Shown one piece after another: positions 7,156 through 14,565 of a DNA stretch of 20,018 nucleotides. The translations under genes and the position numbers were made by a program. The notes under the pieces are model-generated. The model made no database searches, was not told the DNA's origin, and saw only the letters and a program-made list of their open reading frames with translations. Origin of the DNA: CAYMLQ01 sp964390795 (GTDB taxonomy: Bacteria; Verrucomicrobiota; Kiritimatiellia; RFP12; UBA1067); contig CAYMLQ010000066.1 in the NCBI GenBank assembly GCA_964390795.1, positions 1-20,018 of the forward strand. The letters are read 5' to 3'. Positions within the stretch are counted from its first letter, which is position 1; each line of letters opens with the position of its first letter.

Positions 7156-8772
7156 TCAAGCCCGTTTGCGCACTTTCTGGAGGCCCAGGGCGAACAGCTC
7201 GCGCAATTCTTCGATTCTCAGCCCGTAGGCGGCCGCCAGATAGACGAGGCCGAACACGGCACCGGTGAGCCCCAGCTTCATAAGGTCCCCCGCCCGTCCC
7301 GAAAGTCCGGCCACAACGCCCACCCGGTGCAAGACCAGCCACGCCGCACCGGACGCCAACCCCGCGGCTAACGCCACGCGCGTGAGGAAAGAGGAGGTCG
7401 CCAGGAAAGGAAACACCGGCGCGCTTTTTTTCAGCATCTCCACCAGCGTGACGCACTTCAAGGTGCGCGACAGGGTGAAGCCTCCCGCAATAAAGGACAG
7501 CAGGATCAGTTCGTGCCCGTGGCAGACCTTAAGCCCGATCCAGCTAATGGCGATGCTGAGCATGGAGAACACGATCCCGATCACGGTCACCGTCACCATG
7601 CGCCGGTTCGCGAAAAAAGCCTGCATGGCCAGCATTTCGATGGCAGCCGCCGGCAACACGAAGGTGTAGAAGGACAGCGACACCGCCGTGCGCTGCACCG
7701 CCGTTGCGTCGAAATATCCGCCTTTGAAAATGAGCGACGTGATCGGCACGGCGGTCACCGCCACAAAGGCCGCAAAAGGAATGAAGAAGGAGAAGAGCAT
7801 GCGCCCGAAGCGCGTCACCAGCCGTCCCAGGTTGATATGATCCTTCTTGTCGACCAACTCGCAGAAGAACGGAAAAACCGCGATCGACAGCGTATACGGC
7901 ACGAGGTAAAGCAAGGTGCTCTGCAGCTTGCGCCCCATCGAGTTAGCCTGCATGAGACCGGACGTATCGATCGCGCTCAGGATATAGTTGTCGTTGACCC
8001 GGTCACGCACTTTCGCGAAGAGGATGCCCGCGATCAGCGGAAGCGCCAGGAGTCCCAGAGTTTTGAAGGCCGGATGCGAGAAGGCCAGCGTTGGCCTGAA
8101 ATGACGAAGCTTGTCACGCAGCCCGAACAGATGCGTCACCAGTTTGCAGACCGACCCCGCCACCAGCCCCCACATCAGCATCTGCGCACCGTCGCGCGAC
8201 ATCACCACGCCGCAGACGAGGAACAGCGCCGCGCAAAACTTCCACACCGCATCGCCGAACGCTGCGAGGAAAAAGCGCTTGTATCCGTTCAAGAGCACAT
8301 AGGTGGTCGATCCCAGCGAAAGGCCCAAAACCGCCGGCGCCATCGTCCTCACGCTTCTTGCTGCCAACTCGTACTTCTCAGGCGAGGAGTCCGCCGCCCA
8401 CCGGGTCAGGAGTTCGACCACGGCATGCGGCGCGAAAAAAAGGACCGAAGCGACCGCCGCGAGCAGGAAGAACTGAAGCGTCAAGACCGTGTTCGCAAGC
8501 TGCCAGGCGCTGTCCTCCGACTTCGTGTCCAACTCCCGCATGAAAACCGGCAGGAAGGACGGGCCCAAGACCTCCTCGCCAATCAGGAACAAGGTGTAGA
8601 CGCAGCCCTCAAAAGCAATCACGTAGACGATATCGACGGTTCCGGGCGGCAGGAAGCGCCCCACGACCACAGCCTGGATCAGACCGGCCAGCTTGAAAAG
8701 CCCGTGAGCGATCAGAATAAAAAAGCTCGCCTTAAAGATGAGCTTCTCAAGACTCGACTTGTGTTCCCCCAT
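7156..8772 (-). CDS. murJ: MurJ/MviN-like lipid II flippase (MOP superfamily)
   Basis: This 538-residue, strongly hydrophobic protein has about 13-14 predicted membrane segments, the size and pattern of MurJ, which moves lipid II across the inner membrane for peptidoglycan synthesis. The early segment GPSFLPVFMREL matches the MurJ signature around PVF, and the region YLVPYTLSIAVFPFFCEL matches the second conserved block. The N-terminal cavity region is divergent: where E. coli has arginines important for transport, this protein reads LFKLAGLIQAVVVGRF, so it may be a variant or another polyprenyl-lipid flippase. A G-rich AAGGGGGGGA precedes the ATG at 8772. It follows the ABC exporter gene by 73 bases, a gap that holds an RNA-hairpin-forming repeat. 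Two lipid exporters in tandem suggest an envelope-assembly subgroup within the run. Confidence 0.82.
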   Translation of the reverse strand: MGEHKSSLEKLIFKASFFILIAHGLFKLAGLIQAVVVGRFLPPGTVDIVYVIAFEGCVYTLFLIGEEVLGPSFLPVFMRELDTKSEDSAWQLANTVLTLQFFLLAAVASVLFFAPHAVVELLTRWAADSSPEKYELAARSVRTMAPAVLGLSLGSTTYVLLNGYKRFFLAAFGDAVWKFCAALFLVCGVVMSRDGAQMLMWGLVAGSVCKLVTHLFGLRDKLRHFRPTLAFSHPAFKTLGLLALPLIAGILFAKVRDRVNDNYILSAIDTSGLMQANSMGRKLQSTLLYLVPYTLSIAVFPFFCELVDKKDHINLGRLVTRFGRMLFSFFIPFAAFVAVTAVPITSLIFKGGYFDATAVQRTAVSLSFYTFVLPAAAIEMLAMQAFFANRRMVTVTVIGIVFSMLSIAISWIGLKVCHGHELILLSFIAGGFTLSRTLKCVTLVEMLKKSAPVFPFLATSSFLTRVALAAGLASGAAWLVLHRVGVVAGLSGRAGDLMKLGLTGAVFGLVYLAAAYGLRIEELRELFALGLQKVRKRA

Positions 8773-8800
8773 ACGTCCCCCCTTGGTGAAACAGTCTGGT

Positions 8801-8834
8801 CTGCGGCACCGCCCCCCCTATGCCGGCACCGCAG
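8801..8834 (-). promoter_or_regulatory. Predicted mRNA hairpin between the ABC exporter and murJ
   Basis: On the transcribed (minus) strand CTGCGGTGCCG (8824-8834) can pair with CGGTGCCGCAG (8801-8811) over 11 base pairs including two G-U wobbles, with a 12-base loop that is mostly G. The same 9-mer CGGCACCGC occurs as a plus-strand direct repeat at 8804-8812 and 8824-8832. No T-run follows, so this is not a standard intrinsic terminator; it could stabilise mRNA ends or attenuate murJ. Confidence 0.5.
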
Positions 8835-8845
8835 TCCGTCATTCC

Positions 8846-10819
8846 TCAATCCATCATCTGCATATCGCACAGGTTCCGGTAGACGCCGTTACCCGCGTAA
8901 AGCTGCTCATGCGTGCCGCGCTCGATGACAATCCCCTTCTCCATCACGAGAATCAGGCTGGCATTACGAATCGTGCTCAGCCGGTGCGCGATCGCAAACG
9001 TGGTGCGGTTCGCCATCAGCCTGTTGATCGCGTCCTGCACCAGCCGCTCCGTCACGGTGTCCAGCGCGCTGGTCGCCTCATCGAGAATCAGAATCGGCGG
9101 ATTCTTCAGGATCGCACGTGCGATGGCCACGCGCTGCCGTTCGCCGCCGCTCAGCGAGAACCCCTTTTCGCCGACCACACGGTCGTAACCTTCAGGCTGA
9201 GAGATAATAAAGTCGTGCGCATTCGCCATCTTGGCCGCCTCGACCACCTGCTCGCGCGTGGCCTCGGGCGTGCCGTAGGCGATGTTGCTGGCGATGGTGT
9301 CGTTGAACAGCACCGTCTCCTGCGTGACCACACCGATGAGGCTGCGCAGGTCGCCCGTCTCCATCTGCCGCACATCCACGCCGTCCATGGTCACCGCTCC
9401 GGAAACCGGATCATAGAACCTCGCCAGCAGATTAGCCAACGTCGTCTTCCCTGAACCCGTGCCTCCCACGACCGCCACAAGCGAGCCACGCGGAATCTCG
9501 AACGACACGTTCTTGATCGTGAGATCCGTTCCCTCCTGATACCGGAAACAGACGTCGTCGAAACGGACGACCTCGTCGAAACCCGACTTACGGATGGGAT
9601 TGACCGCCTGCGGCAGGCTGATGTCGGTATCCAACAGCGAGTAGATCCGGGTCAGAGCCGCACGTCCGCGCTCGATCTGCGCCTGCACTTTGCCGAGCTG
9701 CTTCATCGGGCGGTAGGCAACGATAAACGGCACCAGCAACGGCGCGATCTCATGAATCGCCAGATGCCTGAAATAACAGTAAATCACAAAGAGCCCGACC
9801 AGCAGAATACCCATGCACTCGACGGAGGGCGTGATCAGCAACTCCATCCGCACAGCCCGCAAGACGCTCTTCACGTAGAACGCGTTGGCCTGCCGGTAGC
9901 GTTCAATCTCGTACGCTTCCGTGTGATAAGCCTTGACCACGCGGATGCAGGTGAGATTCTCATGCATCTTGGACGAAATGAAGGAAATGCGGTGCAACGC
10001 CTTTCGCGACCACTTGCGCACCAGATTACCCAGCACAGCCATCGGAACCAGAAACAGGGGAAACCCGAACAGAACAAGAACCAAGGTTTCAATCATGTTG
10101 TTCTTGATTGCGAAATAGATCACGAAGCCGACCGCCACGAGAATCTCGAACGGCGCCCGGCACAGATCCGCCAACGTGTGTGCGATGACCATGTCGATCT
10201 GCTGCGGATCACTCGTGCAGCGGCTCATCAACTGTCCCACGTCCGTCTTCCCGAAGAAAAACAGCGACTGCTTCTGCAGGTGGCTGAACAGATCAATGCG
10301 GAAATCCTGAACCACTTTGGCCCCGGTCCAGCGCAGGAAGTAGTGGTTCAGGTACATGGCCACAACCTTGACCGCCATAACGAGCGGCAAGACAAACAGG
10401 CCGATCAGAAGCAACTGTCCCGTCATGCGCCCCTCGGCATCTCGGAACGTCACCCCGCACCTGTTGCCAAACTTCTCCACCTTCTGGAACCAGCTCGGCA
10501 GCTCGTCATCGGCCACAGCCGGCTGACCGCGTCCCTCCTGCTGGATCAGCCCCTTCAGGCTGTCAGCCCGAGACTCGCCCTGTTTGGCCTGTGTTTCGGA
10601 CACTCCCGATACCGGAGACTTCGCTACAACCGGTTGGGCACCCCCGGCCTGAAACTGCTTGAGAACGGGCTGAACGATCTGAAAAACAGGAACCCACGAA
10701 CCGGCTGTGACCGAGCCGGCCAGCAACCCGGCCAACAGGCGGTAGCGGTACTTGCGCGCATATTGATAAAGCCGTCCATACGCCTGTCTCGCCGTATACT
10801 CTTTGTCAAAAAACTCCAT
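8846..10819 (-). CDS. ABC exporter, fused permease and ATPase (MsbA-type)
   Basis: This 657-residue half-transporter has an N-terminal six-helix membrane domain and a C-terminal nucleotide-binding domain, and would work as a homodimer exporting a lipid or other hydrophobic substrate with ATP. The ATPase has Walker A (GGTGSGKTT, lysine K458), a Q-loop (VVTQETVLFND), the signature LSGGERQRVAIARAIL, Walker B with the catalytic glutamate (ILILDEATSALD) and the H-loop (AHRLSTI). Between the first and second membrane segments there is an insertion of about 80 mostly polar residues (53-133), so the protein is longer than the usual ~580-600. The ATG at 10819 lies 3 bases after the trxB stop, with only a weak GGAT upstream, suggesting coupling. 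The murJ-like gene follows. An MsbA role in lipid A core flipping is likely but not proven. Confidence 0.9.
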   Translation of the reverse strand: MEFFDKEYTARQAYGRLYQYARKYRYRLLAGLLAGSVTAGSWVPVFQIVQPVLKQFQAGGAQPVVAKSPVSGVSETQAKQGESRADSLKGLIQQEGRGQPAVADDELPSWFQKVEKFGNRCGVTFRDAEGRMTGQLLLIGLFVLPLVMAVKVVAMYLNHYFLRWTGAKVVQDFRIDLFSHLQKQSLFFFGKTDVGQLMSRCTSDPQQIDMVIAHTLADLCRAPFEILVAVGFVIYFAIKNNMIETLVLVLFGFPLFLVPMAVLGNLVRKWSRKALHRISFISSKMHENLTCIRVVKAYHTEAYEIERYRQANAFYVKSVLRAVRMELLITPSVECMGILLVGLFVIYCYFRHLAIHEIAPLLVPFIVAYRPMKQLGKVQAQIERGRAALTRIYSLLDTDISLPQAVNPIRKSGFDEVVRFDDVCFRYQEGTDLTIKNVSFEIPRGSLVAVVGGTGSGKTTLANLLARFYDPVSGAVTMDGVDVRQMETGDLRSLIGVVTQETVLFNDTIASNIAYGTPEATREQVVEAAKMANAHDFIISQPEGYDRVVGEKGFSLSGGERQRVAIARAILKNPPILILDEATSALDTVTERLVQDAINRLMANRTTFAIAHRLSTIRNASLILVMEKGIVIERGTHEQLYAGNGVYRNLCDMQMMD

Positions 10820-10822
10820 GGG

Positions 10823-11743
10823 CTATCCGTTCACCGTCAAATACCGTTCCACCTGCAACGCCGCCATGCAGCCGGAGCCCGCCGCAGTGACCGCCTGCTT
10901 GTAGGTTCGGTCCTGCACGTCGCCTGCCGCAAACACGCCGGCTGACGACGTGCGCGTGTCGGCTGCCACAATGTACCCTTCCGCGTCCAGCTCGACCTGA
11001 CCCGCGAACGCCGCCGTGTTGGGCCTGTGGCCGATCGCAATGAAGACACCTTGCACGGCACGCTCGAACCGTTCGCCAGTGACCACGTTTTTCAGGCGAA
11101 GCCCGGTCACTTCACCCTTTGCGGGATCGAGCACCTCTTCCACCACCGCGTTCCAGACCACGTCGATGTTGGACGCGACCAGCAAACGGTCCGCCATGAT
11201 CTTAGAGGCCCGGAATGCGTCGCGACGGTGAACGACCGTCACCTGCGAGGCCATCCGCGACAGGTAGAGCGCATCCTCCATCGCCGTGTCGCCACCGCCG
11301 ATCACCGCCACACGCTGCCCTTTGAAAAACGCGCCGTCGCAGGTGGCGCAGGCGGAGACGCCCTTGCCCATCAACTGTTGCTCAGAAGCCAATTCCAGAT
11401 ACCTCGCGCTGGCACCGGTCGCAATGATCACGGCGCGCGTCTGAAGCTCGCCGCCCATCATCAGCGTCACTTTCTTAACGCTGCCGGAGAAATCGCACGA
11501 CGCCACCTCGTCCATCAGGAAGCGCACGCCGAACCGCTCGGCCTGCTTTCGCATGGTGTTCACCAGCTCAAAGCCGTTGACCGGTTCTTCAAATCCGGGA
11601 AAGTTTTCGACGTCCGTCGTCTGGGTGAGCTGCCCGCCCGGCTGCATGCCATCGATCACGACCGGATTCAGGCTCGCCCGCGCCGCATAAATGGCCGCCG
11701 TAAGCCCGGCGGGCCCGCTGCCGATAATCACCACGTTTTCCAT
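10823..11743 (-). CDS. trxB: Thioredoxin-disulfide reductase
   Basis: This 306-residue FAD- and NADPH-dependent flavoenzyme reduces thioredoxin in the cytoplasm. It shows the FAD-binding GSGPAGLTAAIYAARA at the N-terminus, the redox pair in CATC (C132 and C135, close to C135/C138 in E. coli), the NADPH site GGGDTAMEDALYL, and the C-terminal FAD segment FAAGDVQDRTYKQAVTAAG. Length is normal. The frame stays open a further 74 codons upstream into the pilB-like gene, but that extension is not TrxB-like. The ATG at 11743 (MENVVIIGSGPAG) is right because it has AAGGAG 7 bases upstream (11751-11756) and matches the family start. It lies 11 bases after the pilB-like stop and 3 bases before the ABC exporter. 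Confidence 0.97.
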   Translation of the reverse strand: MENVVIIGSGPAGLTAAIYAARASLNPVVIDGMQPGGQLTQTTDVENFPGFEEPVNGFELVNTMRKQAERFGVRFLMDEVASCDFSGSVKKVTLMMGGELQTRAVIIATGASARYLELASEQQLMGKGVSACATCDGAFFKGQRVAVIGGGDTAMEDALYLSRMASQVTVVHRRDAFRASKIMADRLLVASNIDVVWNAVVEEVLDPAKGEVTGLRLKNVVTGERFERAVQGVFIAIGHRPNTAAFAGQVELDAEGYIVAADTRTSSAGVFAAGDVQDRTYKQAVTAAGSGCMAALQVERYLTVNG

Positions 11744-11750
11744 CCGCCCG

Positions 11751-11756
11751 CTCCTT
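11751..11756 (-). promoter_or_regulatory. Ribosome binding site deciding the trxB start
   Basis: AAGGAG lies 7 bases before the ATG at 11743 and overlaps the stop codon of the upstream ATPase gene. It sets the trxB start and rejects the much longer upstream reading frame. Confidence 0.75.
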
Positions 11757-13476
11757 ACGTGTAACGCAAAACCTCGTCCACCGTCGTATAACCGTCCAAC
11801 ACATTGCGGATCGCATCTTCGCGCATCGTCCGCATTCCGAGCTCGCGCGCACGCTCCCGAATGAACAGGGTCGGGCGCCGCTCGTTGATCAAGTCCCGGA
11901 TGGGATCGGTCAGACGCAGGTACTCGAACACGCCTTTGCGTCCCTTGTAACCGGTGCCGTTGCACTTCGTACAGCCCCGGCCGTAGTAGAACGGACGGTC
12001 TCCGACGTTTTCTCGCTTGAGGTCCATGCGCGCGACCGTGTCATCGTCCGGCATGTAGGGCTCTTTGCAGTTCAGGCAGATGGTACGCACCAGACGCTGC
12101 CCCAGCACCGCTTCCAAGGTCGAGGCGATCAGGTACGGCGCGACGTTCATATCGATCAGACGGGTCACCGCGCCCGAGGCGTCGTTCGTGTGCAGCGTAG
12201 TAAAGACCAAGTGACCGGTAAGCGAAGCCTGCACAGCGATTTCAGCGGTCTCCAAGTCACGAATTTCGCCGATCATCATCACGTCCGGATCTTGACGCAG
12301 GAACGCGCGCAGCACTTTGCCGAAGGTGTTCCCGGCGCTCGGGTTGATCTGCACCTGAACGATGCCGTCCATGTCGTATTCGACCGGCTCTTCGGCGGTC
12401 AGCAGCTTCTGGTCAATCGTATTGATGCGCCGCAGGCAAGAGTAAAGCGTCGTCGTCTTGCCCGAGCCGGTGGGCCCCGTGACGATGATGATGCCGTTCG
12501 GCTTCTCGATGTCCATATTCAGATCTTCGTATACGTCCTCGGGCAAGCCGACGTTCTCGAGATCGAGGGACACGACGCTCCTGTCCAGCACACGCAGCAC
12601 CACGCTTTCGCCGTGCGCCGTCGGCAGACACGACACGCGCAGATCCACCGCGTGTCCCGCGACGGTCAGCGAGATGCGTCCGTCCTGCGGGACGCGCCGC
12701 TCGGCGATGTTCAGGCCGGACATCACCTTGATGCGCGAAATGATCGGCAACGCCAAACGCCGCGGGGGCGGCGACATCTCGTAGAGCGCGCCGTCCACAC
12801 GGTAGCGGATCTTGAAATCCTTCTCAAAGGGTTCAAAATGGATGTCCGACGCGCGGTCTGTCACCGCCTGATACAGCACCAGATTCACGAACCGGATAAC
12901 CGGCGCTGCGGACGCGGCAGACTCCAGGCTCTTGTCATCGGCCGTATCATCAACATTCAGCGACGTGTCGAGCGCGAGGTCGGACTCCAGACTGTTCAGC
13001 ATGTCCGCGACGGTGGAACTCTCGTCACCGTAATACTCGGCCACACGCGTGCTCACGTCTTTCTGACGCGCCAGCACAAACTGCACGTCTTTGGTCAGCA
13101 CGAACATCAGCTCATCCATGACGTGCGGGTCGACCAGATCGCTCGTCGCCAACGTAATCGTGCCTGCCGTCGCGTAGACCGGCAGCACATTGTACATGCG
13201 CGCCACGCTCGCCGGAATGCTCTGGATCACATCGGTGTCCTGGGACATCACGGAGAGGTCGACGACGTCGCACCCCTGATAGGCCGCCATCATGCCCAAG
13301 AGGTCATCCTCGCTCACATAGCCCGTGTCGATCAGCAGCTTGCGAATCGGCTGCCCATTACGCGTGTGCTCTTCACGCAGCTCTTCGGCCTGCGGCTGGT
13401 CGATGAGCCCATTGCTGACCATCAGATCGATCAGCGGGTCATACGCAGGCGCAATCATTGCTAACGTCTCAGCCAT
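11755..13476 (-). CDS. GspE/PilB-type assembly ATPase (second copy)
   Basis: This 573-residue cytoplasmic hexameric ATPase powers pilus extension or type II secretion. The N-terminal ~150 residues form an MshEN/T2SSE-N-like domain, the part that in some relatives binds c-di-GMP. The motor domain follows with Walker A (GPTGSGKTTT, lysine K340), the Asp box (TAEEPVEYDMDGI), Walker B (DPDVMMIGEIRDLETA) and the His box (GHLVFTTLHTNDA). A zinc finger of two CxxC pairs (CLNC and CTKC) is typical of GspE/PilB rather than PilT. The ATG at 13476 has a perfect AAGGAGGT (13482-13489) 5 bases upstream, embedded in the last codons of the pilT-like gene. Together with the copy at 14565-16256 it flanks a retraction ATPase, an unusual order. 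PilB or GspE cannot be told apart without the rest of the machine. Confidence 0.94.
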   Translation of the reverse strand: MAETLAMIAPAYDPLIDLMVSNGLIDQPQAEELREEHTRNGQPIRKLLIDTGYVSEDDLLGMMAAYQGCDVVDLSVMSQDTDVIQSIPASVARMYNVLPVYATAGTITLATSDLVDPHVMDELMFVLTKDVQFVLARQKDVSTRVAEYYGDESSTVADMLNSLESDLALDTSLNVDDTADDKSLESAASAAPVIRFVNLVLYQAVTDRASDIHFEPFEKDFKIRYRVDGALYEMSPPPRRLALPIISRIKVMSGLNIAERRVPQDGRISLTVAGHAVDLRVSCLPTAHGESVVLRVLDRSVVSLDLENVGLPEDVYEDLNMDIEKPNGIIIVTGPTGSGKTTTLYSCLRRINTIDQKLLTAEEPVEYDMDGIVQVQINPSAGNTFGKVLRAFLRQDPDVMMIGEIRDLETAEIAVQASLTGHLVFTTLHTNDASGAVTRLIDMNVAPYLIASTLEAVLGQRLVRTICLNCKEPYMPDDDTVARMDLKRENVGDRPFYYGRGCTKCNGTGYKGRKGVFEYLRLTDPIRDLINERRPTLFIRERARELGMRTMREDAIRNVLDGYTTVDEVLRYT

Positions 13477-13479
13477 TCG

Positions 13480-14565
13480 TTACCTCCTTGACTGAAGCTC
13501 GTCCTTGAGCTTCTGGACCAATGTGTCAGGATCCTGCGCCTTGGTCACCAAGTCTTCATACGAGATCATCCCACCGAGATACAGATCCATCAAATGGGAG
13601 TCGAGTGAAATCATGCCGAACTTCGCTCCGGTCTGGATGTCGGAGGCGATCTGGAATGTCTTGTTGTCGCGGATGCGCGAGCGGATCGACGGCGTCGAAA
13701 TCATGATCTCAAACGCGGCCACGCGGCCGGGTTTGTCCACGCGGGCCAGAAGCAACTGCGAGATCACGGCCACCAGGCCCACCGCAAGTTGCGTCCGCAC
13801 CTGCTCCTGCTGATCAGTCGGGAAGGCGTCGACGATACGGTCGACCGTGGCCGCGGCGCCAGTGGTGTGCAGCGTCGCAAACACCAAATGGCCGGTTTCC
13901 GCAGCCGTAATCGCGGCCTGCATCGTTTCCAGATCACGCATTTCACCAACCAGAATCACATCCGGGTCTTGGCGCAGGGCGCGGCGGATCGCCTCGGCAA
14001 ACGACGGCACGTCATGGCCGATCTCGCGCTGCGTCACAACCGACTTCTTGTGCGGATGGTAATATTCGACCGGATCTTCGACCGTAATGATGTGAACATC
14101 ACGCTCCTGATTGATAATGTCGAGCATGCTGGCCAGGGTCGTCGTCTTTCCTGAGCCGGTCGGGCCGGTCACCAGAATCAGCCCGCGGGGCCGGAAAAGC
14201 AACTCCTTCACCTGCTCCGGCAGACCGATCTGCGCGAGTGAGAGCAGTTTGTTCGGAATCTGGCGCAACACGATGCCAAAGTTGCCGCGCTCCTTAAACA
14301 CGCTGACGCGGAAACGCGCAAGATCGCCGAACGGCAGAGCGAAATCCGCGCCGCCGCACCGCTCAATCTCCTGCAGCTTGTCCTCCGCCGTAATCATGCG
14401 GGCGAGCGCCTCCGTGTCCTCTGCCCGCAAAACCGGGCTTTCGAGCGGGGTCAGCGCCCCGTGAATACGCAGCATCGGCGGTATGCCGACACGAATGTGC
14501 AGATCGGAAGCCCCTTCGTCCACCGTGGCCTGCAACAAATCCGTCATATTGATTTCGGTGCTCAT
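13480..14565 (-). CDS. pilT: PilT-like retraction ATPase
   Basis: This 361-residue cytoplasmic ATPase has the length and features of PilT, the motor that retracts type IV pili. It begins DLLQATVDEGASDLHI, as PilT proteins do, without the long N-terminal domain or zinc finger of PilB. Walker A is GPTGSGKTTT (K140), the Asp box VEDPVEYYHPHKKSVVTQRE, Walker B DPDVILVGEMRDLETM, and the His box GHLVFATLHTT. The C-terminal SIRSRIRD corresponds to the PilT AIRNLIRE motif needed for retraction, partly conserved. Its ATG overlaps the upstream stop by one base (TAATG), and its own end carries the ribosome binding site of the next pilB-like gene, so all three ATPases are probably translated together. 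Its presence favours a retractile type IV pilus over a pure type II secretion system. Confidence 0.93.
   Translation of the reverse strand: MSTEINMTDLLQATVDEGASDLHIRVGIPPMLRIHGALTPLESPVLRAEDTEALARMITAEDKLQEIERCGGADFALPFGDLARFRVSVFKERGNFGIVLRQIPNKLLSLAQIGLPEQVKELLFRPRGLILVTGPTGSGKTTTLASMLDIINQERDVHIITVEDPVEYYHPHKKSVVTQREIGHDVPSFAEAIRRALRQDPDVILVGEMRDLETMQAAITAAETGHLVFATLHTTGAAATVDRIVDAFPTDQQEQVRTQLAVGLVAVISQLLLARVDKPGRVAAFEIMISTPSIRSRIRDNKTFQIASDIQTGAKFGMISLDSHLMDLYLGGMISYEDLVTKAQDPDTLVQKLKDELQSRR
13482..13489 (-). promoter_or_regulatory. Ribosome binding site within the pilT-like 3' end
   Basis: A full-consensus AAGGAGGT lies 5 bases before the ATG at 13476. It is made of the last codons (Ser-Arg-Arg) and the start of the stop codon of the pilT-like gene, so the PilT C-terminus and the initiation signal of the next gene share sequence. 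Confidence 0.8.

Noticed and set aside
11744..11965. 74-codon N-terminal extension of trxB
   Set aside because: It lies inside the pilB-like gene, has no TrxB similarity, and the ATG at 11743 has a good ribosome binding site and the family N-terminus.
12190..13464. Long open frame on the plus strand opposite the pilB-like gene
   Set aside because: It mirrors the coding frame of a clearly recognised ATPase on the other strand; its translation is His/Arg-rich low-complexity without domains, as expected for antisense frames in GC-rich genes. The same applies to the plus-strand frames at 14703-16406, 7513-8928 and 18162-19142.
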